Assembly: GCA_963277665.1 (NCBI GenBank)
Contig: OY728120.1
Span: 940,031,195-940,095,194, forward strand
Reading direction: 5' to 3'
Origin: Viscum album
Taxonomy: Eukaryota > Streptophyta > Magnoliopsida > Santalales > Viscaceae
DNA: 64,000 bases
Every line of letters begins with the position of its first letter. The first letter of the stretch is position 1. The notes beneath the pieces are model-generated. The model saw nothing but the letters and a program-made list of their open reading frames with translations. It was not told the origin of the DNA and did not search any database. Shown piece by piece: positions 1 to 13,097 of this stretch. A program made the position numbers and the translations under genes.

Positions 1-222
1 TTAACATAAATCTTATATTAAATAACTAATCTTGTCATTATTCAAAAATATGAGAGACCAAATTGAAACCTAAATATTTGATCATATAATATTTCAAAAT
101 AAATTTAGTATTTATCCCCAAATTATATTAATCACTCCTAATATTTCATAAAAAAATTATATGAACAAATTATTTGTTCTCTAAATTAAATATTCATAAA
201 GCCATTATAAAATCATATATGA
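1..222. other. AT-rich left flank of E1, no gene seen
   Basis: Short, very AT-rich stretch up to the left LTR of element E1. I see no ORF, RNA gene or repeat in it. It should be the sequence that was continuous with 10120 onward before E1 inserted, but the junction bases do not give a clean target-site duplication. Confidence 0.5.
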
Positions 223-739
223 TTTCACGAATAGTCCCAGAGGGGCTCGTTCTATGACTACCCCAAGTCCACCTCGAATAGGCCTAGGGCTGGTGACTAG
301 CATCGAGTAGGCATGTCTCAAAAATGGGAGGCATTTTCCTAAGTACCTGTACACACGAACACATCTCCAAACAAAAAATATTGAAATGTAAAAACACTAA
401 GTAGACGATGCATTCATACACTAAGATACCAACCACATAGTACGATGGTAGGAAAAATTAAAAGTAAATAGGGCCAGAATACAAGACCAACAATAGAAAG
501 TATACAAAAGTGAATTCATAAGTTCTTGAAACTCATCCAAAAAAACCCTCACTGAAGGGTATGTGTAGGATAGTTGTCTGAAGCCATATGATCACACCTC
601 GTTTGTCTAATCACTCTAATCACCACATGTTATTGGTCCACCTAGGACTTCCTCAAATCATTGATCATCTACACACAACACAAAAAATGTGGGAAAAGTG
701 TGGGGGGGGGGAGAAAAATAATACTTAGTAAGACACCCC

Positions 740-895
740 AAAACCAAAATGGAACACCACTAAGAAATACATGAAGTATAACACAAAGGAAACACATGAA
801 GTATACCCCAAAAGAAACATATGAAGTATACCATAAAGGAAACACAAAAAGTATACCATAAAAATATATAGTATACCACAAAGATATACACAAAG
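740..895. repeat. roughly 30-bp imperfect minisatellite in E1 LTR
   Basis: Repeated units around ACATGAAGTATACCACAAAG, about five imperfect copies, inside the left E1 LTR. A shorter version of the same block lies at about 8055-8160 in the right LTR. It produces a spurious hydrophobic reading frame on the minus strand. Confidence 0.7.
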
Positions 896-969
896 TATTG
901 TTATCTCACAAAGGTATAATTATATAGCATAAAAAGAAGGATTATAAGAAGTAGTACATAGAACACCCA

Positions 970-1143
970 TTATCGGTGAGACATAGTGTTCCAATAACAC
1001 ACGGAGTGTCAATAACACATTAAGTGTTGATAACAAATTGAGTTTCAATAACACATGGAGTTTCGATAACACATGGAGTATCGATAACAAATGGAGTGTC
1101 TATAAAACATGGAGTGTCGATAACACATGGAGTTTCGATAGGT
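970..1143. repeat. roughly 21-bp minisatellite in E1 3' LTR
   Basis: About eight imperfect units of the type AACACATGGAGTGTCGAT in tandem. The matching position in the right LTR (8229-8362) has the same repeat with fewer units, so copy number changed after insertion. Confidence 0.8.
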
Positions 1144-1394
1144 CATGCATCCCCAAAATCACATAGTCACCAAGTCACATAGTCTCAAGATCACAAACAT
1201 CCATAGGATTCTGATCATAGCATCATTGCTTTAGGAGAAACTACTCCTCAATCCAAAAGGTCGTATGAAAAATGAATAAACAACTCAATTAGAGTATCTA
1301 AAAAGGACCATCTCATCACAAGGGTCTCAATTCCGTAGACGGATCATCAAACAGACCTTCTGTTTGAATATTATGTCCATTTTAGTGAAAAAGT

Positions 1395-1700
1395 CTAACC
1401 CTGAGTCTGGTCCGCGTCTGACCCAGCCTGACCTGCAGACCTGACCCAGTCCGGTCCAGCCACCCCAACCCAGCCCGGCCTTCTGGGCCATTGGTTCTGT
1501 CCTGATGGGCTTCTGGGACGTGGTCCACTGGACCGCTAGACCCAGCTCGCCGACCGCCATGCCAGTGGCCCATCCTCCTAGCGCTCTACCTGAACCTGGA
1601 CCCCCGCTGATTCATGCCTCACTCCTCCATCAACCACACACTATTCACCATGTCCACCCCTTGAACAAGCTAGAGCCACTACTCTAGTCACCGTAGTGTG
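1395..1700. other. GC-rich island inside AT-rich E1 LTR
   Basis: A C-rich block with short recurring CCAGCC/GACC words, sharply different from the AT-rich LTR around it. The same island occurs at about 8625-9200 in the right E1 LTR and in both E2 LTRs (about 36455-36920 and 43495-44050). Reading frames here are compositional shadows, not genes. Confidence 0.6.
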
Positions 1701-2779
1701 CCACCACCTTGAACCATCTCACCTTCGTGGTGTCGTTGCAGTGTCATATCCCCAGTCTCAGATCATTATGCCACATATTGAAGGTGCCATGATCATCCGA
1801 TCATGTTTTTCAAAGAATGATAAATGTAGAAGGATAGGAGGAAATATATAAATGCACAAGAATGACCAAAGAGTGTATCTTCACCTTGTTCATGTCATCC
1901 TCGATCTGTTCATTTTAGAACGAAGAACTGAGAGGGAATAAATTAAATCTCCTTAATAAAATCAATCCTGATAATCAATTAGGATAAATTATTCACCCTG
2001 CAAAGATGATAAAACTGTGGATCAACTAGTTTGTGGGTTGTTCCATATTGGTAATTGAAAATTAAAATTGTGGGAATGAATAAAAAAGATATAATACCCT
2101 ACCTTGATGTCTGGATCGATCGTTGATGAAGAGAGATTTTTTTCCCATCATCGATGAGTTCCTCCACTTTATTGGTGCAACGATTCACAATCCACTAAAT
2201 CTTTCATTATCATTTGTTTTGAGGATTTCCTTCTACATCTTAGAGGAATTTTAGGGAAATGGTGATAACCTAAAATTTCCTAAAAAAGGTCTGATTAAAA
2301 ATAAAATCAATGTTGCGTCAATAAAATATTTTTATTAAAATATTTTAATAAAATTCACGTCCAAAAAACTAAATTTCACATACATCCCATGTCAGTCGAT
2401 GTTAGGCCTCATCTAAGGTAAAGTATCTATTCCAAACTCAATGGTATCCTTGGATTTTCCATCCGGGAATTTTTTTAGTAGTTAGTCAAGTTTAAAGAAA
2501 AACTGCCAACACACTATTAAAAACTGAACATTTTTAATTGATTTGTCCCGGGAACAGTGAGCCTCAGAATCTCACACTATCTTAGTGCCTTGTCTCAGAA
2601 TTTTCCCAATTAATTTATAAAAATAAAACCAAAGAAAATACAATTCATTAAATTATCCCCACATTAGGTATTTCTATCCCTAAAATCCAAAACAAGATAT
2701 AATCAACAAAAAGGTGAGGGTACTAAGCACGAATTTGATCATTCCACTCCAAAGTTCTCTCTTAGGGATTCTAGTGCTG

Positions 2780-3950
2780 CCAAAGAACATGAACCATGGG
2801 ATTAAATCACCCATGAAGTATCCTCTCTTGTCGATCCTTGATATCCATCGGGTACTCCATAAAATTCACCCCATCATCATTGTCTAGCTCACCCCAATCG
2901 ATGATGTGTGATGAATCATGCACATACCTCCTAAACTGTAACATGTGGAAGACATAATGAACATGGTGCAACTTTTGGGTAGATCTTGGTGTTATTCTAC
3001 CTCACCAACTCTACTTAGAATATGAAAAGGGATGATGTGTCTCAGAGAAAACGCACCGTCCCGACCAAATCTCTAAAATCCCCATCGAGGTGAGACACGA
3101 AGGAACACATGGTCTCCCTCATCAAAATCCAAGGGCCTCCGTCTCTTATCAGCATATGACTTATTCTAGATCTGTACAGTCCTCATCCACTCCTAGAGGA
3201 TCTGCACCTTCTCAATTGTAGCCCGCACCGACTTTGGACCCCTGAGTGTTGACTCTCCTTGGTCATTCTAGCAAAGTGGTGACATGTATGATCACACATA
3301 AAAGGACTCAAGTAGTTCTATACTAATGGTGGAGTGGTAGATATTGTTTTATGAAAACTATAAAAGAGGTAGGTGTTAATCCCTACTGCATCCAATGTCT
3401 AGGATTCCATCATGTAACATGTCTCCAATAACCTGAATGGTCCTCTCTTTTTGGCCATACATCTTGGGATTAAATGCCCTGATCAAGCGTAACTATGTCC
3501 CAAATACCTACTGTAATGCCTTCCACAACCGAGATGTGAAACGAGAATCATGTTCTAAAATGATCATAAATGAAACTTTGTGAGGCCATACTATCTTCTG
3601 CATGTAGATCATCCCAAGCTCTCTATTGAACTTTGCTCCCAGATCAGTAGGAAGTGGGCCAAATTGTTGAGTTCGTGAAGATCACCCAGACGGTATCATG
3701 TCCACTAAACATGCATGGTAGAACATCATGAAGTCCATCTATATCATATCCCACTTACAATTTGGCACCACAAGTGGTTGGATCAAGCCTGCTGGAACCT
3801 GGTTCTCAACCTTCACTTACTGACAAGTTAGGCATTGAGAAATGAACTCTTCCACCACCTTCTTCATCACCGACCACAAGAACTGAAATTGGAAGTCCCG
3901 TTACATATTATCCATAGCCGTATGTACTACCAATTGGTATGTGTGGAAAT
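2780..3950 (-). pseudogene. E1 integrase region, decayed
   Basis: On the minus strand this stretch gives the zinc-binding HHCC tail (EEFISQCLTCQ), then QVPAGLIQPL and a core-like run (KWDMI.MDF), followed by HDSRFTSRLWKALQ and INPKMYGQKERTIQV-like text, matching Ty3/gypsy integrases in order. Toward 2800-3060 a GDHVFLRVSP and PKSCTMFIMSSTCYS run corresponds to the post-core 'GPY' and linker region. Several stops and frame changes break it. Neighbours are RNase H upstream (higher coordinates) and the 3' LTR downstream. It cannot make a working integrase. Confidence 0.78.
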
Positions 3951-4289
3951 CCCTCAGAACCTCCCCCCACAACTCCACTAGTACAACTGTAGGCCCTATA
4001 AAAGAAGGGATGTGCTCCCTCCAATCAAATATCCATCAGGTGCATGCCCTGTGGATAAATAACCTTGTTGGGTCTCGCAGTCGGTATCCCCTAACTATGA
4101 CTCCCTAACTCGCTGTAACAGTTGAGGGGTGACAACCATTGAATAAAGGTAAGATACTCTATCTCCATCCATAAAGGACATATACAATGAGGCCAACCAC
4201 TCTAATTCCTCGCTCAGCAATTGCAAGCTATATCTTCTACAAAGAGAATCTACCACTACATTACCCTTTCAAAGAGTATATACAATATC

Positions 4290-5960
4290 AAAGTCATAGT
4301 CCTCGTGGAACTCTATCCATCACCTCTATCTCAAGTTCATATCCTTATGAGTGAAGATATACTTGATACTCTTGTGGTCGAAGTAGATGGTAAACCGCTC
4401 ACCCATTAGGTAGAGTCACCACATCTTCAATGAAAATAGTACCACTGATAAATAAAGTTCTTGGGTCATATAGTTCTACTCATGTTTTCTCAACTAGAGT
4501 GAACCATTGGAAATCGCCACTTTCCCATACATCAGGGCACAACCAAGCCTGATTCCTGATACATCACAGACCTCTACATACCCGACACCATCCTCTAGTA
4601 GTCTCAATATGAGAGTTCTTGTCAACCTCTACGTTAGCTGCTGAAAGCACTGCTGTCACTTCTATGGACACACGAAAGGCTTCCCCTTCTATATGAAATC
4701 CTTTCAAGGGTGATGATACTCTAGAAAATTTAGGTTCAAACCTCCGATAATACGTAGAAAAAACTGTGAAACTCCGCACCTCGGTAACACACTTAGGTGG
4801 CTCCTAAGAAAGTACTACATCAATCTTCACTGGATCTACTAAAACTCCATCCTCTGAAATGAAATTTCCTAGAAAGTGGAACTTCTGAATCCCAAACTAG
4901 AACTTTGAGAGCATCCCATTAAGATAATGATATCAGAGTGTGTCCTGGATCATCCCCATGTGTATCACGTGATCCTCCTCAGTCTCTAAGTATAAAAGGA
5001 TTTTATCAATGAAGACCACCATGAACCTATCTATGTAAGGCTGGAAGATCTTGTTCATGAGTCCCTTGAACACTGATGGGGAGTTATTTATTCCAAACAA
5101 CATCAATAAGTACTCATAGTGGTTTTACCAACATTTAAAGGCTGTCTTTGGAACATCCTTATCCCGTACACGAAGCTAGTGATAGCCAGATATGAGGTCA
5201 ATTTTCGAGAACCACCTCACTCCCTTCAAAAAATTGAATATGTTGTTGATCCTAGATAGTGGATATGTTTTCATCAGGGTCACCTGATTTAGGTGCCGGA
5301 ATTCCACACATAACCTCAAGATCCCTTCTTTATTCTTGGAAAACAAAATTGGTGTTGCCCAGGGTGAAACATTGGGTCTCATAAAGCCCTTCCTCTGAAA
5401 GTCCTTTGACTATACCCTAAACTCATGAAGCTCCACAGGAGCCATCTAATATACATTTTCAATAACGGTGTCATCCTAGGGTACATATCAATACAAAATT
5501 ATATCTCCCTAGGGGGAGTTAGTCTAGGTACATCCTCAAGAAATATGTCTTCATACTCCCTAACCACTTCCAAAAACCGAGGAATCATTTCATCCACTAC
5601 ACTGAGGGTGAGGCTAGAAAACTGATGGGTAATAAAATTCACCCTCTGATGACTAAGTCCATCCTACGCTGCTAGCATTTCCTTTTCACCAACAAAGGAA
5701 ATCCTTGTCCCATCACCATGGACACACCACACTCTGCGCCAAAAACAATCAATCTGAGCATGGTCTCTAGATAACCAGTTCATATCAAGAATGACGTCAT
5801 AAGACCTCGAGGATAGTACTAAGATATCCCAGCCGAAAATATCACCTCTAAGAGTAAGGTCACACTATCGGGACCCATGTGTGATCATTGAATCCCCTCC
5901 TGTGTGAGTCTCTAAGCATAAGGGTCGAGTTAAAGGTTCCAATAGAATCCTTGAGTCTCA
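4290..5960 (-). pseudogene. E1 protease-RT-RNase H region, decayed
   Basis: Minus strand. The protease tail reads ILDMNWLSRDHAQIDC (near 5700-5830), the well-known gypsy text between protease and RT. RT follows with [31 protein letters not shown] and [11 protein letters not shown] (5176-5382), and later FMVVFIDKILLYLETEEDH, where the catalytic FIDD/YVDD box has become FIDK. RNase H ends with HKSIKYIFTHKDMNLR near 4320-4390. The order is right for Ty3/gypsy pol, but stops and frame changes are frequent and the RT active site has lost one aspartate, so the polymerase is dead by two criteria. Confidence 0.85.
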
Positions 5961-6059
5961 AAAAAGGGTCATGGAAAGAAAGAAACGACTGAAACTCGTG
6001 TATATTAAAACAAGAACTAAGACGGAAAAGGCATATATCATACCTTTAATCATCCCTGG

Positions 6060-7500
6060 AGCACCGGGGTCATAATCCTCCATCACCTACAGGTAGCCTC
6101 ATCCATATCCACCAGCTACCTGAGCCCATGGTGGACCACATGTGGGTGGTTGTGGTAATACATCGAACCTCCTCCACATCATGCTACCCTATGTGCTCCT
6201 AAACCACATCCTTCTCCCTGAGGACCACCCTAATCATGCCTCCACATATTCCTAGGTGGTCCCTTGACCATCTCCTAATCATCGGTACAGTGGTTCGGGA
6301 AATCTCATGCTAGATGTCTCTGACCACCACACGAGTAACACTTCATGTCCTTTAGCTTACTCTCTCTTCTGTGGGAGCCCCGAACCATTGATCCCACGTC
6401 CTAGGGTCGTCCCTTGGAGTGCTTGACCCTCTTGGGTACCTACGTATACTTTAAACTACCTACCGTTGATGACTCAGCTGCCTAGTGCCTGTTGGTAGTT
6501 CCCACTACTGACGTCTACTCTACCAGAAAGATCTCTACTAGTAGACGTCACTATAGTAACCCCTCATATATAGGTATTATAGGGGATATAATGGATGCCC
6601 TAATCTCCGGGCGTAGCCCCTTATTGAAGTTATGAGCCCTATATATTAGGTCTCTCACCATATATGTGGAGTCGTGAGAAAGATCAGTAAACCTCATTGA
6701 GTACTCTGCCACAGTCTGACTTCCCTACTTTAGATTCAGAAGATCCTATATGGACACTGAACATAATTTAGCTGTGAATAACTCCTCTCTAAAGAGTCTC
6801 TTAATGTATACCAAAGAGAGAGTCACCACATAATGTGTCTCAGTCACTAATCTCCAACATCACCCCGCTAATCCCTGAAGAAGATTCGCAGCTAGGACTA
6901 CCATCTAGTGGGAAGGTGTCCTAACAAGGTGGAAGACATGATTCACTTCCTCTATCCAATCCTCATATACCTAGGGTTCTGGATCACCCTAAAACTATAA
7001 GGTATCTACCTTTGGAACTCATGAAACATGCTCAGTCTGCATGCATCCTCGGCTGGTAGCTCTGGTAGTAACTGATACTCAACGGGCAGCACTATGACAT
7101 GAAAACCACATAAAGGTTCCATCTCTGGAACATACCCCTATACTGATGCCTCATTTTTGGTTGGATTATCTTCATGATCACACAATAAAATATTAGATGG
7201 CTATCTATAGAGAGGCATCCTAAAACATATAAAGATGGTCCATGGTCAATAGAGTATACCTGGTGAGTTGAATCAATAAGGACATGAGAACACACCTAAA
7301 TACTTTATGATGCATGTACCGTTAATTTCACTACAACTAGTATTTTAATGTAATGAGTTGAAAAACAGGTGTCCAGAGTCTTGGTGTATGGATATGTCAG
7401 CTGCTGCACCAACATCGGATTCCCAATCCTGAAATCCAAACTTGAAACACTTAACACCATTTCCCCAAACCATCATCAGAGACTCCCAATACTTAAGTAG
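6060..7500 (-). pseudogene. E1 gag, decayed
   Basis: Minus strand, directly after the primer site. A central gag run reads QTVAEYSMRFTDLSHDS and FNKGLRPEIRASI (near 6590-6740), matching the retrotransposon gag domain of plant gypsy elements. A CCHC zinc knuckle follows near 6290-6350 as CYSCGGQRHLAxDF, in which the last cysteine is now phenylalanine. Multiple stops. Gag would form the particle and bind element RNA; this copy cannot. Confidence 0.8.
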
Positions 7501-7510
7501 AACCGACCCC

Positions 7511-7521
7511 CTCTGATACCA
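7511..7521 (-). other. E1 primer binding site (tRNA-iMet type)
   Basis: Minus strand TGGTATCAGAG, 3 bases inside the right LTR. This is the complement of the initiator-Met tRNA 3' end used by many plant gypsy elements. It fixes the element orientation (right LTR is the 5' LTR). Confidence 0.9.
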
Positions 7522-7524
7522 CTT

Positions 7525-10119
7525 TGTCACAACCCATCCCAGAGGGGCCCATGCCATGACTACCCCAATCCCACCTTCAATAGGACAGGGTATGGAAGCT
7601 ATCACTGAGTAGGAATATCCGACAAATGGGAGGCATTTTTCTAAGTACCTGTACACACACACATCTCCAAACCCAAAATGGTAAATTGTAAAAAAACTAA
7701 GTAGACAATTAATGCACACACTAAGATACCAACCATAGAGTATGATAGTAAGATAAATGGATAGTAAATAGGGATAGAATATAATCTAACTAAAAAAATA
7801 GTCAGCAAAACTGAATGTACAAGTTCCTGAAACTTATCCACAGAAAACCATACCTGAAGGGTAGGTGTATGAAAAATGTCTGAAGTCATAGGAGCACACC
7901 TCATTTGTCTAATCACTCTAAGAACCACCTTTTCTTGTTCCACCTAGGAATCCATAAAAGAATCAATCATCTTCACAAGACACGACATGTGCGGTCAAAT
8001 CCCATGCATGGGTGAGTAAAACAATACTCAGCAGGACATCTCAAAACCCCAATGAAACACCGCTAAGAAATACATGAAGTATACCACAAAGGAAACACAT
8101 GAAGTATACTAGAGAAGAAAAACATGAATTATACCACAAATAGATACAAAAAGTACAGTCATATCAAACATTTATATGTCTATATCACAAAAAATAGGAT
8201 TATTAGAGGTAGTCCACAGAACACCTAATGTTGAAAACAAATAGAGTGTCGATAACACACAGAGTGTCAATGAAACAAAGTGTGTCTATAACACATGGTG
8301 TGTCGATAACACATGGAGTATTGATAACACATGGAGTGTTGATAATACATAGAGTGTTGATAGGTTGTGAAACCTATAAATCATGTAGTCACCAATTCAC
8401 TTAGTCTAAAGATCACATCTAACCAAAGGATTCTACATGTAGCGTGCTTATTCTAGGAGAGCCTAATCCTCAAGAAAAAAGGTCATATTCCAACATCTAA
8501 AAAAACACACATAGAGTATCTAAAAATCACCATCTCATCACAAGGGTTCCAAAATCACATACGACTTATCAAATAGAACTTCCATTTGAAAGTGATGGCA
8601 ATTTTAGTGAAAAAGTAAGACCCAGGTCCTATCCGAGTCTGAACCATCTTGACTTGCTGAACCGAACCGGTTTGGTCTGGCAGATCCAACCTATCCCAGC
8701 CCTTTGGGCCTGCCCTGATGGGTTGTAGTCCACTAGTCCTAGCCCGTTGGGCCGTAGGAGTGGCTCGGTCTACCCAGCCCGGTCCGCTGCGTTTGGGCTG
8801 AACCCTTCTCTTACATGTGGCCGACCCATCCACATGCACTTGGTCAACACGATGCCATCATATTAAATGTGTATGGTCAATGAATCCCCAAAATACCCCA
8901 CAAACACTGCTTCTATGGAATCCCTGTGGTCCCAAACATGTATATAGCCCGTCGCCACCGCAGGCTCCCACGTGGTCCCACCAAGAATGCATTTCGCCTC
9001 TGACACTACCTGCCTTTCTAGTGGACCATATACCTTGTGCTCCACCGGAACCCAACCCCCCCTCCCCACCAGGTCGTGCCTCACTCCACCGCTAGCCACT
9101 CTGTCAGCGGTCCTCTGTTCGTCGTGTTCCCAGCCTGAATCATCTACAGTCACTTCTCCGGTCACCACCGTGTGCCACCACCATGAGCCGTCACACCCTC
9201 ATGGTTTCATTGTAGTGTCAGATCTCCGGTCTCAGATATTTTCACCATATATCGAAGGAACAATGATCCTATGAAAATGTTTTGCGAAGAATGATGAACA
9301 CAAAAGGGTTGGGGGAAATAGATAAATGCACAAGAAAACCTAAAAAATATATCTTGGCCTTGTTCATGGCAGCCTCGATCCATTCATATTAGAATGATGA
9401 ATGGAGAGTTAATAAATCGAATATATTTTATAAAATCTATCTCGATAATCAACCTGCATAAATTATCCACACTATAAAGATGATCGAACAATGGATCAGC
9501 ATATTCATGGGTTAGTCAACGATCTTCATTAAAAATTAAGAATGAGGGACATAATAAAAAATAGACAACACACTACCTTGAGGCTTGGATTGATCATTGA
9601 TGAAGAGATATTTCATATCCATCATCGATGAGTTCCTCCACTTCACTGGGGAAACGATTCTAAATCCACTTGATCCGTCATCACTGTTTGTCGACAGGGT
9701 TTACTTCCACATCTCATAGAAATTTTAGGGCTATAATGATAAACCTGAATTACTTGAAAAAGGTTTGATTAAAAATAAAACCAATGCTATGTTAATAAAA
9801 TGTTTTTATTAAAATATTTTAATGATGCTCACATCCAAAAACATACTTTCACATCCGGCCCATGCTAGTGAATGTCAGTCCCCACCTGAGGTAAATTCAT
9901 TGTTCCGAATGTAATATTGTACTCAGATTTCTGATATGGGAACCCTTTTTAATGTTATTTCAGTTTAAGTAAAAACCACCCACACACTTTATTAAAAATT
10001 AATTTTTAATTGATTTGTCCCAGGCATACTGGGCCTCCGAATCTCATGTCATCTCAGTGCCTGGTCTTAAAATTTTCCTAATTAATTTATAAAAATAAAA
10101 CCATAGAAAATATGAGTTA
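7525..10119 (-). repeat. E1 5' LTR
   Basis: Right copy of the E1 LTR, about 2.6 kb, beginning TGTCAC on the plus strand next to the primer site and ending near AAAATATGAGTTA. It carries the minisatellite at 8229-8362 and the GC island at 8625-9200. Divergence from the left LTR is high (many substitutions and indels by eye), consistent with an old insertion. Confidence 0.82.
8229..8362. repeat. roughly 21-bp minisatellite in E1 5' LTR
   Basis: About six tandem units of the AACACATGGAGTGT(C/T)GAT type, the counterpart of 970-1143. Confidence 0.78.
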
Positions 10120-11521
10120 TTACATAGGATTTGAAAAGTTAACTCAACCTTTATTCCTTAAATAACTTTCCATATTGTTCAATAAAACTCACTTTAACTT
10201 AATCACATAATGTTCCAAGTATAGTGAAATTATTTATAAATAACTTTAATCCCTTAGTTAGAAAATCACTTTCCAATCCCATGTTTATATATACAATACC
10301 AAATGTTCCCAAAATTAAATAGACCTTTAGACATATTTACATCAAAGATGATAATAAAATTAATGTTATAAATACCTTTCAACTTATATCCAAAACATTT
10401 TATATAATTATTTCTTAAGTAACATTTTCACATGTTAAATTTAAGCGTTACATATACCTCAATCAATTATTAAAACTTAATGAATGTTTCCCAAAGTATC
10501 CTTATTCATCATTAAGTTCCATCATATAAAAATTTAAAAGGGTATCAATGAATTTAAATTATGATCATTCCGAAAGCTTATCAATACTTATATAAAATAT
10601 TACTACATTAAACAATTCAAAATTACATAATTTTGTCATTAATATACCTTAGTATAATAAAAAATATGTATTATTTATTAATATTCATCAATCTCAATAT
10701 AATCATGTTTCCTACATTAAACATAAGAAATGATATAATTTGAATATTTTATATGTTATTTATGGATTCATCATCTTCACCATATGAACTTGCTAGACAT
10801 TTAATCATCTGATCATGTTAATTCCTTTTAGGATATTTCCACCCAGGGAATCAATTTTTATAATGACCATACTCCCAAAAATTGACACATTCAATTCATA
10901 CCAAAGGGATAAATGTATTCCCTTACATAATGTTAACTAAACTCTTCATTTTCCCTTCAAAAATTAGTTCTATATTCCCTCCTTTACCAAATATGAAATA
11001 TCTTACTAGTCATTTTATAACAACCTTGAACCCACACTTTTAGATTTAGCGCTAAAACATCATCTTTTCATTTCTAGAATTGATACCAATAAGCATGACC
11101 CAATTTCACCATCCAAAACATAAAAAAATGAAATATTGGATCACTAACATATCTATGGACCTTATAGGTTTAGAGTTTTAGGGAATTTGGAAAAACTCTT
11201 ACATAAAAATTTGGATACATAAACAAATGGTTCTTAAAGATATACATAATCTCCCACTATGTTCATCATCTCTAGTAATCATTTTAAGAATAATATACGT
11301 AAAATATTTCTTTAAAACATAGTTAAATGGTAAAAATAAGATGGGTGAGTACAAAAACCTAGTAAGGGTAAACATAATAATTAACGATTTAATATGTTCA
11401 ATGAGAATTAGATGAGCGTAAGGGTTTTATAACATAATCAAAGTACATGAGTATAACATAAGATAATTCATGCAATTAAAAAGGGAATAATAAATCATCA
11501 AACATGGAATACATATTTAGA
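10120..11521. other. AT-rich spacer, start of old direct repeat copy 1
   Basis: No gene. The part from about 11270 to the LTR element resembles 32100-32300 (for example CCTAGTAAGGGTAAACAT against CTCAGTAAGGGTTAACAT), so at least the right end belongs to the first copy of the ~5-kb diverged direct repeat described further right. The stretch 10120-11000 has no partner that I can see. Confidence 0.5.
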
Positions 11522-11526
11522 ATAAG
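11522..11526. other. target-site duplication, left (ATAAG)
   Basis: ATAAG immediately left of the LTR element, identical to 17439-17443 on its right side. A 5-bp duplication is the expected trace of an LTR retrotransposon integrase. Confidence 0.93.
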
Positions 11527-13080
11527 TGACGAAGCGTTGTCGTGCACGCTCTCAAAAATATTTATAGCTAAGTGCAGCACAGGGGCTGACCTAGGTCGTT
11601 CTCTTGAGGAGCTTTTGTGGTTAATAAATCACTACTTCTATTCCACCTAATCTAATTCTTTTTTGTTGTTTAATATTTTATGAAATAAATGTAATTTAAT
11701 AAAATAAATGAAATTCATAAATCATAAGAAACTAAAATTTAATTATAAATTACCATGCAATGCTAAACAGAATGTAATTAGGGAAGAAAGGAAGTTCTCC
11801 CGAGAGAATATTCAGGGAGCACCTTCATTGGCCAGCTTCAAATATTCTTAGTTTACACACTCCATAGTATATGTGCACACCTTATTCTACACCGGTTATG
11901 AATGAAAAGTATACTTAGCGATCGCCAAGCACACCTTTCATCCACCTCCTCAATCGAGGGAAAATGGTTGTAGATTAAGAAGTTAATCTTTAGACAACCA
12001 TAGTGAGGATTACACCCACTATAAATTATCCTTAGAATTAACTCAAAGAATATTAAAAACATGGTCTTGGGTTCAAGAACCTGATTACTCCCTCGGGATA
12101 TTCCTCAGATTAGTTACTCATGATCATGAGTATTATAGTTCACGATGGTAAGATGAGAGGAAGAAAAGAGGGTGAATCGGTGGACACAAAAATAAAAACA
12201 ATGCATGCATTTATTAGAAATATAAATTACAATTAAAAACTAAAAATAAAGAAAAGAAATAAAATAAAAAGAAAGGTGGAAGATTTGTGGCCGGCCTCCC
12301 TCGGTGGAGATCTCCTCCTTGGTGCCTTGAAAAAATGGATGGAGAATGGGATGCTTTGAGGAGGAGGTGAGGGCCTCCTTTTATAGGCATAATTTGTCCC
12401 TCAAATGTCGACGCGTTGTAGACCCCTTTAATGACATATTCACGCGTTCCACCCTTCATAAATGTTGTTGATATATGTCTTGGCCGTATCCTCTCCAAAT
12501 TTCAGGTAATTTGGAAACCGTATGTAGGAGTTATTAATTTTACAATATCGGTTTCTGTTTCTGGACGAAGCATCCAGGAAGGTTCCTCCAAAATAATGTC
12601 ATTCAATAGCCTCCTTAATGATCTCCAACATCCTCCAAATTTATTGTAGAGACGACCCTATCTTTCCTCGAGGTATCCCAAGTGGAAACACATCATTTGG
12701 ATATGTGTAGGCCGCTTTTGATGTCCGTTACTTTGGGTGGGTCCATGCTGTCCGCCCGGAAAAATTCCAATCTTCAATGATTTTGTAGACCCTTTAGATG
12801 ACCGAATCAGCTCCTGGTCCAGAAGACAAAAATGAAGGAAATAAAATAAGGATTCTAACAAAATTTTAATCAGAAAATTTGGAATTTTATTTTTCCTGAA
12901 ATGACCAAAATACCCCTGACGTAAAATTCTGTCAAAAATCCAGAATTAGTCGTTTTTCACATTTGGGTTCAAAATAGCACTAAAACCTAAAAACATGATA
13001 ATTACCCATTCAATAACACTTTTGTGGGATTATAAACAATGTTTTACAGTATAAAATATATGAAAATGTGAGCTTCATCA
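11527..13080 (-). repeat. LARD 3' LTR (1554 bp)
   Basis: Starts TGACGAAG, ends TTCATCA on the plus strand; same length as 15885-17438. Contains a TATA box on the minus strand at 12379-12385 and a 16-bp perfect palindrome at 12116-12131. Confidence 0.94.
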
Positions 13081-13097
13081 CTCCCCCACACTTAAAC
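13081..13097 (-). other. LARD polypurine tract
   Basis: Minus strand GTTTAAGTGTGGGGGAG directly abutting the 3' LTR, which opens TGATGAAG. This is the plus-strand DNA primer during reverse transcription. Confidence 0.9.

Larger units (their letters stand above)
223..2647 (-). repeat. E1 3' LTR
   Basis: Left copy of the E1 LTR, about 2.4 kb. It aligns by eye with 7525-10119 along its length: shared opening block (gaggggctc...atgactacccc), the AACACATGGAGTGTCGAT minisatellite, a GC-rich island near 1395-1700, and a shared end (AATTTATAAAAATAAAACC). The TG of the LTR end is mutated to TT at 223-224. On the minus strand it starts at 2647 with TGAATTG, immediately after a purine-rich tract (ggggata near 2657). 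Confidence 0.82.
223..10119 (-). mobile_element. E1: degenerate Ty3/gypsy LTR retrotransposon, probably Tekay/Del-like
   Basis: Full-length but dead LTR retrotransposon read on the minus strand. Seen: two diverged LTR copies (223-2647 and 7525-10119) opening with the same TGTCAC-like bases on the plus strand; an initiator-Met tRNA primer site just inside the right LTR; gag with a zinc-knuckle relic; then protease, RT, RNase H and integrase remnants in that order, which is the Ty3/gypsy order. Long LTRs plus an iMet primer are typical of Tekay/Del chromoviruses (known); I could not read a convincing chromodomain, so the clade is an inference. Every domain carries stops and frameshifts, so it is old. 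Outer ends are uncertain by about 10 bases because no clear 5-bp duplication is visible. Confidence 0.88.

Noticed and set aside
669..893. Short hydrophobic frame in E1 LTR as a gene
   Set aside because: It is the minus-strand reading of the roughly 30-bp minisatellite.
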